In this document: positions 11,861-19,304 of the stretch, one piece after another
How positions within the stretch are numbered: the first letter of the stretch is position 1
How the letters are laid out: the number at the start of each line of letters is the position of its first letter
Assembly (NCBI GenBank): GCA_021831125.1
Contig: JAKBNI010000004.1
Span: forward strand, 1-50,257
Reading direction: 5' to 3'
Length of the DNA stretch: 50,257 nucleotides
Origin: Actinomycetes bacterium
GTDB lineage: Bacteria > Actinomycetota > Acidimicrobiia > Acidimicrobiales > RAAP-2
Position numbers and translations under genes: made by a program
The notes under the pieces: generated by a model
Told to the model about the DNA's origin: nothing
What the model saw: the letters and a program-made list of their open reading frames with translations, nothing else
Databases searched by the model: none

Positions 11861-12628
11861 TCAGCGAGGGGGACCGAAGAATCCCCTGGTGCGATCCTCG
11901 CGCACCAGGTCGTACATCTCCTCATCGGGCGTCGACTCCGACTGGAGCCAGTGGATCAGGTTCCAAAACACGATCGGGATGAACGTCGCGGCCGAGCTCA
12001 CCCAGAGCACACCGGTGCTCAGCTCCTTGTCCGCGATCACCGAGACCCCCCGGCCGGCCACGTGGTGGAAGACGTGGTACCAGCCCGCGCCGGTCATGCC
12101 GTCCATGTAGCCGATGATCCAGATCGTCCACATCGAGAACGCGGCCATGAAGATCCGCACTACTCTCTTCATCCCCGGGGAGTGCGGCGGCGACTCCACG
12201 AGCGACAAGAAGAGCGCGCCACCCGACGCGAGGAACGACAGACCCTCGAGGAGCCGGCCCCACGGATGCGCCGACACGTTGTCGACGACCGGCGTCACCC
12301 GCCAGAAGATCTCGAGGACGACAAAGCAGACGGTCGCCACGACGGCCCGCCGCTCTCGCCAGTCCGACTCGCGCCTCGCCCACCATCGGCTGAACCAGGT
12401 CGGGGACCGGTCACCCGAGAGGAACGCCCGACCGGCTCGCGTCAGGCGCCACGGCGCCCCGACGACCACGAGGACCGGGACCCAGTACGCGAAGACCCCG
12501 TACTGCAGGGAGTTCACGTACTCGAACCGGCCGGCCCAGCCGTTGAGCGGCGGCAGGACGAAGACGATCCACAGCACCGCCCCCGCGATCAGCGCGGCGT
12601 CGCGGACGAACCTCTCCCCCGACGCCAC
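11861..12628 (-). CDS. Divergent CtaG-like membrane protein
   Basis: 255 residues, about six or seven helices, last gene of the oxidase operon. It resembles the CtaG at 8913-9851: WVPVLVVVGAPW here versus FVPILVVWGAPW there, and DKELSTGVLWV versus DQQIGAAILWI. But the HMIEH of canonical CtaG is NSLQY here, the WHVP motif is WRVT, and only one of the two histidines of the next helix is kept. It is therefore a paralogue without the presumed metal-handling histidines, perhaps a structural partner of this oxidase. The GTG 12628 start follows the small 12644-12757 gene by 15 bases. Confidence 0.75.
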   Translation of the reverse strand: MASGERFVRDAALIAGAVLWIVFVLPPLNGWAGRFEYVNSLQYGVFAYWVPVLVVVGAPWRLTRAGRAFLSGDRSPTWFSRWWARRESDWRERRAVVATVCFVVLEIFWRVTPVVDNVSAHPWGRLLEGLSFLASGGALFLSLVESPPHSPGMKRVVRIFMAAFSMWTIWIIGYMDGMTGAGWYHVFHHVAGRGVSVIADKELSTGVLWVSSAATFIPIVFWNLIHWLQSESTPDEEMYDLVREDRTRGFFGPPR

Positions 12629-12643
12629 AGCGCCCGCCGGCGA

Positions 12644-12757
12644 CTAGTTCTCGGTGTTGTGGTGGTGGGTCTGGAAGTAGCCCCAGATGCACACCCCGAA
12701 GAGCACGCCGAGCAGCACGACCATCGTCTGGACCTGCGGGCCGATGTAGATGTCCAC
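12644..12757 (-). CDS. 37-residue single-helix membrane protein, candidate small oxidase subunit
   Basis: A very short gene read directly from the minus strand. GTG 12757-12755 is preceded by AAGGAG eight bases away, one of the better ribosome binding sites here, and the frame ends at TAG 12646-12644. The peptide begins MDIYIGPQVQTMVV, continues with a single hydrophobic helix (~10-28) and ends in a polar tail with three histidines (HHHNTEN). It sits between ctaE (stop 12786) and the CtaG-like gene in the same operon. Tiny one-helix proteins are known as subunit IV or CcoQ-like parts of heme-copper oxidases; assignment to that role is inference from position and shape. Confidence 0.7.
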   Translation of the reverse strand: MDIYIGPQVQTMVVLLGVLFGVCIWGYFQTHHHNTEN

Positions 12758-12785
12758 AGCCAACTCTCCTTAGCTCTTCAGATCC

Positions 12786-13445
12786 TCACGCCACGTAGAA
12801 CATCAGGAAGAACATGATGCTCACGATAGCGACGAATCCCATGTAGTACGACATCGAGGCCACGTTGGCCCGGAAGGAGCGCGCCGTGTGCGCCGACGAG
12901 AGCTCGGGGTTGGTGCCCCCGAGCTCCTTGCGCATGCGCAGGGCCCGGGCGACCGTCGTCTCCATCCAGTAGGTGGCGAAGATGATCGTGCCGATGCTCA
13001 TGACCACGAAACCGATGAACGTCGAGGCGTAGCCGCTCGAGCCCGGGTAGAAGGGCAGCACCACCAGCTCCCAGATCTGGAAGAAGAGGGCGATGAGGCC
13101 CGCCGCCACACCCGTCCAGCCCGCCACCTGGAAGTCCGTCGTGAAGCCCTTGCGCAGACGGGCGTGGCCGTAGATCGCGAGCCCCGCCATCAGCAGCAAG
13201 CAGATCAGCACCGTCCAGCCGTAGTACAGCGGCGCCAACTGGCCCGGGAGCCGCCAGAGGTGGGAGTTGTTGCTCGTCCTCAGGTAGAAGTAGGCGAAGG
13301 CCTCCGACGCGTAGAGGAACGTCGAGATCCCGATCGCCAGTCGGCCGCCGGTCCAGATCGACCCGACGTGGGCGCGGAACTCGTACTCGCGCTCCTCGGG
13401 CGTCTCGTTGGGTGCCGAGACGGAGTCCTTGTAGGTGTCTGTCAT
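12786..13445 (-). CDS. ctaE: Cytochrome c oxidase subunit III
   Basis: Membrane subunit of the aa3-type oxidase, with about five helices in 219 residues. The short form lacking the first two helices of mitochondrial COX3 is common in bacteria. SEAFAYFYLR (~48-57, numbered from the chosen start) and the HxARLRKG loop fit the family. I chose ATG 13445 over the in-frame GTG 13460 because GGAGAG sits seven bases before the ATG, while the GTG has only a weak site and abuts the ctaD stop. It lies fourth in the operon cupredoxin-ctaC-ctaD-ctaE-small protein-CtaG-like. Confidence 0.92.
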   Translation of the reverse strand: MTDTYKDSVSAPNETPEEREYEFRAHVGSIWTGGRLAIGISTFLYASEAFAYFYLRTSNNSHLWRLPGQLAPLYYGWTVLICLLLMAGLAIYGHARLRKGFTTDFQVAGWTGVAAGLIALFFQIWELVVLPFYPGSSGYASTFIGFVVMSIGTIIFATYWMETTVARALRMRKELGGTNPELSSAHTARSFRANVASMSYYMGFVAIVSIMFFLMFYVA

Positions 13446-13460
13446 GTCAGTGCTCTCCAC

Positions 13461-15428
13461 TTACTCTTGGACCGAACTGTCGACCGCGGGCGCGCCCGTC
13501 CCCGCACCGCCGCCCCCGAAGTCGGCGTACGCCGGCGCGCCGGGCTCGCTGTAGCGGTAGGGCTCGGTGACGATGACCGGGATGCGCTCGAAGTTGTAGA
13601 GCGGGACGGGGTTCGCCGTCTGCCACTCCAGGCCGAGCGACTCCCACGGGTTCGCCGGGGCCTTCTGCGGGTTGATGATCATTGAGTACACGAGGTTCCA
13701 GAAGAACAGGAGGAACGACGCCCCTAGGCAGAACGCGCTGATTGACGAGAAGTCGTTCAGGCCCTGGAGGTTGTGCGCGTACTCGAACACGCGGCGCGGC
13801 TGACCCAGCAGGCCGATGATGAACATCGGGAAGAAGGTGAGGTTGAAGAAGACGAACATCGTCCAGAAGTGCCAGAGGCCCAACTTCTTGTTCATCATCC
13901 GCCCCGTCATCTTGGGCAGCCAGAAGTAGAGGCCCGCCATGAAGGCGAAGAGCAGGCCACCCATGATCGTGTAGTGGAAGTGCGAGAGCACGAAGAAGCT
14001 GCCGTGCACCGTCACGTTCACCGGCACGTCCGAGAGGAACACGCCGGTGATCCCACCGATCAGGAAGTTGAAGTAGAGCGCGAGCGAGAACAGCATCGGT
14101 ATCTCGAGGCGCATCTTGCCCTTGTAGAGCGATCCCATGCCCACCAGGTAGATGAAGCCCGTCGGGATGGAGATGAGCTCGGTGGTGAGCATGAACAGCG
14201 GGCGCATGTCGGGGTTGATGCCGCTCTGGAACAGGTGGTGCTGCCACACGAAGAACGAGAGCAGCGCGACGCCCATCATGCCCGCGGCCGCGACCTTGTA
14301 GGCGAAGAGCGGCTTTCGGGTGAAGACCGGGACGATCTCGGCCACGATGCCGAAGCCCGGCAGGGCCATGATGTACACCTCGGGGTGACCGAAGAACCAG
14401 AACAGGTTCTCCCAGAGGTACGAGCTGCCGCCGTGCTCGTTGACGTAGAACGAGGTGAGCACCAGGTGGTCGAGCAGGCCGAAGAGGCCCGCTGTGAACA
14501 GCACGGGCGTCGCGAGGGTGAGCAGGGACGCCGTCGCCAGGATCGACCACACGAACATCGGCACGCGGCTCCAGGTCATCCCGGGGGCTCGGTAGTTCAC
14601 GATCGTGACCGCGATGTTGAAGCCCGCCGAAATCATGCCGATGCCGATCACCGCGAAGCCGAACAGGTACGAGATCATCCCGGGACCGGCCTGGGTCTGC
14701 AGCGGTGCGTAGCCCGTCCAGCCCGTCGGGAACCCGCCGTAGAAGAGCGCGGAGAAGATGACCATGTAGCCCGCGGTGAAGATCCAGAAGCTGAACGCCT
14801 CGATGCGCGGGAAGGCCATCCGGCGAGAGCCGATCATGAGCGGCACCAGGTAGTTGCCCAGCGGCCCGACGATGATCGAGGTCGCCATCATCATCATGAT
14901 CGTCCCGTGCTCCGAGACGATCTCGATGTAGGTCCCCGGGTTGAAGATGTGGACCGTCGGGTTCAACAGCTCGGTGCGGATCGCCATGGCGAGCAGACCA
15001 CCGGTGAAGAGGAACAACAGCACGCCGACCACGTACTGCATCCCCACGACCTTGTGGTCCAGGGTGAAGCGGAAGTACCGGCTGAGGCCCGGGGCCGGCG
15101 GCTCCTCGTGCGCCTCGCGCCCGAACAGCTTCATGATCGGGTAGTTCAGAGCTCCGATCCCGAGCAGCCAACCGAGAACCATGAGGGCGAGCCCGAGGAA
15201 GTCGGCGACGCCGTTCTGGCCGTTGTTGGCGATGTAGGTGTAGCTCCCCGCCAGGTGGTTGCCCCACCAGTGGCCGAGGATGTAGCCCAGGAAGCCCAGC
15301 ACGATGGCCGTGCCCAGGTGCTGGCTCATCCAGCCAGGCCGGTTCGTCCACGAGAGACCCGATCGAGGTCCTGCGGGAGTCGCCGTGCCGGCCGTCGCCT
15401 CGGTGGGTCGCTCGGCGCTAATTGTCAT
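13461..15428 (-). CDS. ctaD: Cytochrome c oxidase subunit I with altered proton-channel residues
   Basis: Catalytic subunit (655 residues) that reduces O2 to water at the heme-CuB centre. All ligands are visible: H174 and H485 (low-spin heme), H483 (high-spin heme), H348, H397 and H398 (CuB), and the cross-linked Y352 in GHPEVY with E350. By alignment from memory to mycobacterial CtaD, the D-channel Asp (GAPD) is R203, the nearby Asn is E210, and the K-channel Lys (PTGVK) is I426. Before the normal start (FTLDHK, ~121) there is an extension of ~115 residues with two extra predicted helices (~38-58, ~75-98). ATG 15428 has GGAG eight bases upstream. Confidence 0.96.
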   Translation of the reverse strand: MTISAERPTEATAGTATPAGPRSGLSWTNRPGWMSQHLGTAIVLGFLGYILGHWWGNHLAGSYTYIANNGQNGVADFLGLALMVLGWLLGIGALNYPIMKLFGREAHEEPPAPGLSRYFRFTLDHKVVGMQYVVGVLLFLFTGGLLAMAIRTELLNPTVHIFNPGTYIEIVSEHGTIMMMMATSIIVGPLGNYLVPLMIGSRRMAFPRIEAFSFWIFTAGYMVIFSALFYGGFPTGWTGYAPLQTQAGPGMISYLFGFAVIGIGMISAGFNIAVTIVNYRAPGMTWSRVPMFVWSILATASLLTLATPVLFTAGLFGLLDHLVLTSFYVNEHGGSSYLWENLFWFFGHPEVYIMALPGFGIVAEIVPVFTRKPLFAYKVAAAGMMGVALLSFFVWQHHLFQSGINPDMRPLFMLTTELISIPTGFIYLVGMGSLYKGKMRLEIPMLFSLALYFNFLIGGITGVFLSDVPVNVTVHGSFFVLSHFHYTIMGGLLFAFMAGLYFWLPKMTGRMMNKKLGLWHFWTMFVFFNLTFFPMFIIGLLGQPRRVFEYAHNLQGLNDFSSISAFCLGASFLLFFWNLVYSMIINPQKAPANPWESLGLEWQTANPVPLYNFERIPVIVTEPYRYSEPGAPAYADFGGGGAGTGAPAVDSSVQE

Positions 15429-15486
15429 CGCACCATCTCCATTTCTTGACAGTGATCACGCATTAGGGGAACTTCTCGGACCCGGC

Positions 15487-16455
15487 TCACGAGGCCGGCT
15501 GCTTCGCGCCGTACGTGTCGTACGGGCTGTAGGGAGTGACGTTGCCGTCGGGGTAGAGGCCGCCGGACGCGCCGTTGGCGTCCGGGGTGTAGGTCCAGGC
15601 GAAGGGCGGCAGGTACTTCGTGTTCTGCGAGTTCTGCGCCTCGGTCTTGGTCGCCCAGGCCATGAAGGCGGTCTTCGAGAGCACCCGTCCGCTGTTGTAC
15701 ATCGCGCCGTGCCAGATGCCGCAGAGCTCGTCGCAGCGCACCATGAACTGGCCCGTCTGCTGGGTGTTGGCGAAGGCCACGTTGTTGATCCCGGGGTTGG
15801 CGTCCGCCTTCACGCTCAGCTGGTAGGCCCAGAAGTCGTGGATGACGTCGAGGCTCGTGACGTCAAAGACGATGTTGGTCTTCACCGGGAGGATCAGTCG
15901 GTTGGTCTCCATGCCGCCGAAGGCCGGGTACCGGTAGGAGAACTTCCACTGCTGGGCGATCACCTGGACGACCAGGGGCTGGCTACTCGCGGGCGACCAC
16001 GTGGCCTTGCCCTCGATGGCCGCGGTGTTGGCCGCGACCGCGCCCACGGGGGCCCAGACCGGGTTCGGTCCCTCGCCCCCGCCCGAGCCGTGGTCGCCGA
16101 TGAGCGCCACGGTCCCGTAGATGGCGGCCGAGATGACCACGATCGAGGTGATGGTGATCCAGCTCGCCTGGACCTTGCGGCTCGCCTTGGCGGCCTCTCC
16201 GCCGACCGGGTCCGGGACGCCGGGCTTGTCGCGCCACTTCACGAGCGCGTAGCCCATCCAGATCCACACCATGAACACGACCGGGAGAGCCGTGACGGCG
16301 AGGATGTTGAAGTCGAACTGGTTCCAGTGGGCCGAGGTCGTCATGTTCCCCGGGGGGATGTGGGGGCCGACCAGGAACCACCAGAGCAGGTCACCGATCA
16401 CCGACACGATGACCCAGGCGGTCACGATGCGGCGCATCTCACTTCCGTTGTTCAT
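15487..16455 (-). CDS. ctaC: Cytochrome c oxidase subunit II (CuA)
   Basis: Accepts electrons at CuA and passes them to subunit I. It has 322 residues. The cupredoxin domain has an intact CuA site: H206, C241, E243, C245, H249 and M252 in CDELCGIWHGAM. An aromatic stretch (QQWKFSYRY, ~168-176) fits the electron entry patch. Three hydrophobic helices (~10-30, ~50-72, ~98-119) precede the domain, one more than the usual two. There is no CxxCH, so no fused cytochrome c domain: this is an aa3 rather than caa3 arrangement. ATG 16455 has GGAGAT at good spacing. It lies between the unusual cupredoxin gene and ctaD. Confidence 0.93.
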   Translation of the reverse strand: MNNGSEMRRIVTAWVIVSVIGDLLWWFLVGPHIPPGNMTTSAHWNQFDFNILAVTALPVVFMVWIWMGYALVKWRDKPGVPDPVGGEAAKASRKVQASWITITSIVVISAAIYGTVALIGDHGSGGGEGPNPVWAPVGAVAANTAAIEGKATWSPASSQPLVVQVIAQQWKFSYRYPAFGGMETNRLILPVKTNIVFDVTSLDVIHDFWAYQLSVKADANPGINNVAFANTQQTGQFMVRCDELCGIWHGAMYNSGRVLSKTAFMAWATKTEAQNSQNTKYLPPFAWTYTPDANGASGGLYPDGNVTPYSPYDTYGAKQPAS

Positions 16456-16488
16456 TGGGATATCTCCGTCGTCGTCGCTCGATACCGG

Positions 16489-17175
16489 TTACTGCTGAAC
16501 CACGTCCAAGAAGCCGCCCATGAAGCCCTGGGTCGACATGGGCCCGCCGTTGCCGTAGAGGTAGCCCAGGCCGCAGGGCACGAAGCACTGCCAGTGGTAC
16601 TCGCCCGTCTTGGCCGGCGTCTTGAAGCTGAAGGTGATCGTGTTGTGGGGCTGCTTCAGCGAGCACGGCGCCACCCCGCACAGCGAGAGGTTGCCGTTCA
16701 CCCCGACGAGCGGGACCGAGATCCCGAGCGACGGCACGGTGAAGGTGTGGCCCACCCCGTTGCCCGTGTTGGAGTCGTAGGCGCTGTAGTTCGTGCCGTT
16801 CAGGGTCGCGTGGCCGCCGAGCGTGCCGGTGACCTGACCGAACTCCTGGTTGCGCAGCGGGCTGCCCGAGTCGTACTGCAGGACCGTCACGTTGACCTGG
16901 GTGTTGGCGGGCAGCTGCCAGGTCGTGTCCTGGATCCACTTGCCCTGGGGGGTCTTCACCAGGTAGGAGACCCACGTCGGGTGGTTGCCGTAGCCGATCG
17001 AGCCGACCGTCTGGATCGTCATGTTCACGGGCTGGCCCGCGGCCGAGCTGCCGACGAAGTTCACGACCCCCTCGGGCGTCCCCGGGGTCAGCAGTCCCAT
17101 CAGGACCCAGATGATCAGCCCGACGGCGACCACGAAGAGTCCGAGGACGGTCCCCAATCTTCCACTCATCGTCAT
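16489..17175 (-). CDS. Membrane-anchored COX2-like cupredoxin with a degenerate copper site
   Basis: First gene of the oxidase operon, 228 residues. A signal anchor spans ~8-30, followed by a single cupredoxin domain outside the membrane. Its layout parallels subunit II: H143 in GHTFTVPSLG, then GEYHWQC197FVPC201G and M213. In CuA the pattern is CxxxCGxxH; here the histidine position is Y205 and the Glu of CxE is V199. Extra residues C166, C171 and H194 are present. It may hold a type 1-like or mixed copper site, or be a redox partner or scaffold. ATG 17175 has a strong AAGGAG six bases upstream. The cupredoxin fold is well supported; metal binding is unproven. Confidence 0.8.
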   Translation of the reverse strand: MTMSGRLGTVLGLFVVAVGLIIWVLMGLLTPGTPEGVVNFVGSSAAGQPVNMTIQTVGSIGYGNHPTWVSYLVKTPQGKWIQDTTWQLPANTQVNVTVLQYDSGSPLRNQEFGQVTGTLGGHATLNGTNYSAYDSNTGNGVGHTFTVPSLGISVPLVGVNGNLSLCGVAPCSLKQPHNTITFSFKTPAKTGEYHWQCFVPCGLGYLYGNGGPMSTQGFMGGFLDVVQQ

Positions 17176-17255
17176 ACCAAGCTCCTTAGCGAAGGGTGCG
17201 CACGGCTCCCGATGAAGAGTAGCCAGGACGGCGAATAAATTGAGAACCGTTGCCG
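17176..17255. promoter_or_regulatory. Divergent promoter region of the oxidase operon and the 17256 gene
   Basis: About 80 bases between divergent genes, with a noticeably AT-richer core (17228-17245) than anything nearby. On the plus strand TAAATT (17236-17241) is a possible -10 for 17256. On the minus strand TACTCT lies near 17215-17220, followed by a leader ending in AAGGAG (17187-17182) for the cupredoxin gene. No confident -35 was found. Confidence 0.4.
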
Positions 17256-17555
17256 GTGAAAAATAAGAACGTTCTTCTCATCTACCTCGGCCTCGCCCTG
17301 GCCGAGGCCCTTTGCTGGACCGCCTTCGGCTTCGAGCTCGACCGGGCCCTGACGGGCAATCACCTGTCGTGGGCCTACGTCTTCGAGTGGCCGCTCTTCT
17401 CGCTCTACGCCCTCTACATGGCCCGAAGGATGCTGAGAGAGGAGCGCTCGACCCCGGCGCCCCCGCCGGTCGACGCGGCCCAGGACGCCGCACGCGAGGC
17501 CTACAACGAGTACCTGCGCCGCGTCCACGACGACGAGGGCTCCCCGACGGGCTAG
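17256..17555 (+). CDS. Small two-helix membrane protein with LSWAYVFEWPL motif (paralogue 2)
   Basis: 99 residues, unknown function, paralogue of the 9848-10258 protein. There is a helix at ~6-24, FGFELDRALTGN, then LSWAYVFEWPL at 37-47 running into a second helix to ~58, and a short acidic tail. I chose GTG 17256 (MKNKNVLL); a TTG at 17250 is also in frame. It is transcribed away from the oxidase operon, and its TAG stop shares the palindrome CTAG (17552-17555) with the stop of the convergent SCO fusion. The context suggests a respiratory accessory role; nothing in the sequence names one. Confidence 0.72.
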   Translation: MKNKNVLLIYLGLALAEALCWTAFGFELDRALTGNHLSWAYVFEWPLFSLYALYMARRMLREERSTPAPPPVDAAQDAAREAYNEYLRRVHDDEGSPTG

Positions 17556-19288
17556 CGCAGCCCGATCTGGCCGAGCAGGCCGAGGATCTCCTCGACCGTC
17601 GAGGTCGTCTGGGCGCCGCCACGGCCCGGGTCGTCCGGGACCAGCCAGCGCACGTAGCCCCGGGGGTCGATGAGGTACAGGTAGTCGGCGTGGATGCTCA
17701 TGGCGAAGCCCGGCTGGTTGGAGACCCCGATGCCGTAGGCGTTCCACACCCGTCGGGTCTTGGCGACCGGGCCGGTGACGAAGTAGAAGTCTCGCATCGA
17801 GCCCAGGTGGTGGAGGGCGATGAAGTGGCGCACGTCGGCGAGCGACTGGTGCTCGGGGTTGGCCGCGACCGCCACCACGTCCACCGGAGCGCTCGGGCCC
17901 AAGGTGGCGCGCACCTGCTGGAGCTGGTTGGCGATGAGGGGGCAGTCGGTCCAACAGACCGGGTCGAGGAAGGCCAGGATCGTGTAGCGGCCAGGGTGCG
18001 CGCCCAACGTGAAGGGCGCCCCGTGCTGGTCGGTCAGGGTGAAGGGCGTCTCGCGCACGTGCTCTGAGCCCACCGAGCCGTTCGCGGCGAGAAAGAGGGT
18101 CGACTCGGCCGGGGACGCCGCCGCCACGGCCATCGACACCGAGGAGAAGAGCACCATCGACGCGGCGAAGGCGGCCACGACGGAGCCCGAGTTCGAGCGA
18201 AGCTCGCGCGGCCAGCGCCGCGGGTAGGGCTCGCGAGCCGCGAGGGCCGGGCGCGCGCACCAGGCGAGAAAGGCCATCGGGACCATCGAGTTGAGGTCGG
18301 TCCCCACGCCCCCGAAGACCGCCAGGTCCTCCCCGACCACCCAGACGACTATCGCCCCCACCCCGAGGACGAGGTAGGGCCAGGTGGCCGGTCGCCGCGT
18401 CGCCCACCACAGGCCGGTGGCGCTCCCGAGCAGCCACAGCAGGACGACCACGTTGAACCCCCCGCCCATCGTCCCGGCGAGGACCCCGACCTCGCGCACG
18501 ACCCACGCCAGGGCGTGGGGCTGGGCCATCGAGGTCATCGAGCGTGACATCTGGGTGAGGGCGTTGGCGTTGCCCCCTCGCCAGAAGCCCGCCGAGGGCA
18601 GGGCCTGCAGGAGCGCCCCCACGAACAACACGGCGGCCACCAGCCGGGTCGTCACGGTGGAGAAGCGGCGGGCGAAGTACTCGGGGCTCAGGGCCAGCCA
18701 CACCCCCGCGACCAGGTAGAAGAAGGCGGCACTGGGCCAGCCGAAGAGGATCGAGGCGCCCGGGGCGAACACCCCGCCCAGTCCGTTGCCCACCGAGAAG
18801 ACGGCGAGCGCCCACCCGGCCGACACCGCCCCCGCGACCCGACCCAGCCGCCCGTTCGAGCTCACGAGGGCCAGGGCGATCCCGACCTGCAGCCAGGCGA
18901 CGCCCGTGGCCAAGGCGATCGGGTGCAGGTTCCACAGGGTGATCGCGTGGCGAAGGACGGGCCGGAAGAAGGGCGGCGTGCCGGCGATCGCCGGGCGAAC
19001 GACGTCGTTGGCCAGCCCGAGGGGCATCCCGGGCTGGAACTGCAAGAGCCCGTCGACGAGCCAGAGCACCCCGAAGCCCACCCGCAGCACCGTGCGCGCG
19101 CGAGGCTCGGCGAGGCCCGGCGCCGAGAGGTTGAACGTCCCGACCCGCCCGGTGAGGGCCGCCACCGCCAGGCCCACGACGGCGAGGGCGATGATCCAGT
19201 AGAGGGCGACCTGGTAGGCGCTGTGGTGGAAGGCCGCGACGGTGAGGGCGTTGGTGAGCGAGATGCCCTTGGGCCCCATCCCCGGCAC
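17552..19288 (-). CDS. Fusion of a polytopic DoxX-like membrane domain with a C-terminal SCO copper-chaperone domain
   Basis: 578 residues. Residues ~25-390 contain about ten hydrophobic helices; a segment near 70-85 (GFGVLWLVDGLLQF) recalls DoxX-like proteins, and GGVGTDLNS lies near 326-334. Residues ~408-578 form a SCO/thioredoxin-fold domain with C445-W-T-D-C449 and the distal H533, the three SCO copper ligands. The whole therefore looks like a SCO domain tethered to an integral membrane module that could act in copper or redox handling; the function of the N-terminal part is unknown. Start GTG 19288 has GAGGGG upstream and lies 16 bases after the nusB stop, so the gene may ride on the aro-efp-nusB transcript. 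Confidence 0.8.
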   Translation of the reverse strand: MPGMGPKGISLTNALTVAAFHHSAYQVALYWIIALAVVGLAVAALTGRVGTFNLSAPGLAEPRARTVLRVGFGVLWLVDGLLQFQPGMPLGLANDVVRPAIAGTPPFFRPVLRHAITLWNLHPIALATGVAWLQVGIALALVSSNGRLGRVAGAVSAGWALAVFSVGNGLGGVFAPGASILFGWPSAAFFYLVAGVWLALSPEYFARRFSTVTTRLVAAVLFVGALLQALPSAGFWRGGNANALTQMSRSMTSMAQPHALAWVVREVGVLAGTMGGGFNVVVLLWLLGSATGLWWATRRPATWPYLVLGVGAIVVWVVGEDLAVFGGVGTDLNSMVPMAFLAWCARPALAAREPYPRRWPRELRSNSGSVVAAFAASMVLFSSVSMAVAAASPAESTLFLAANGSVGSEHVRETPFTLTDQHGAPFTLGAHPGRYTILAFLDPVCWTDCPLIANQLQQVRATLGPSAPVDVVAVAANPEHQSLADVRHFIALHHLGSMRDFYFVTGPVAKTRRVWNAYGIGVSNQPGFAMSIHADYLYLIDPRGYVRWLVPDDPGRGGAQTTSTVEEILGLLGQIGLR

Positions 19289-19304
19289 GCGAAGTCCCCT
19301 CTCG

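Noticed and set aside
13446..13460. GTG 13460 as the ctaE start
   Set aside because: The GGAGAG seven bases before ATG 13445 makes the shorter form more likely.
15446..15451. Perfect TTGACA on the plus strand between ctaD and ctaC
   Set aside because: No plus-strand gene follows and no -10 at proper spacing; taken as chance.
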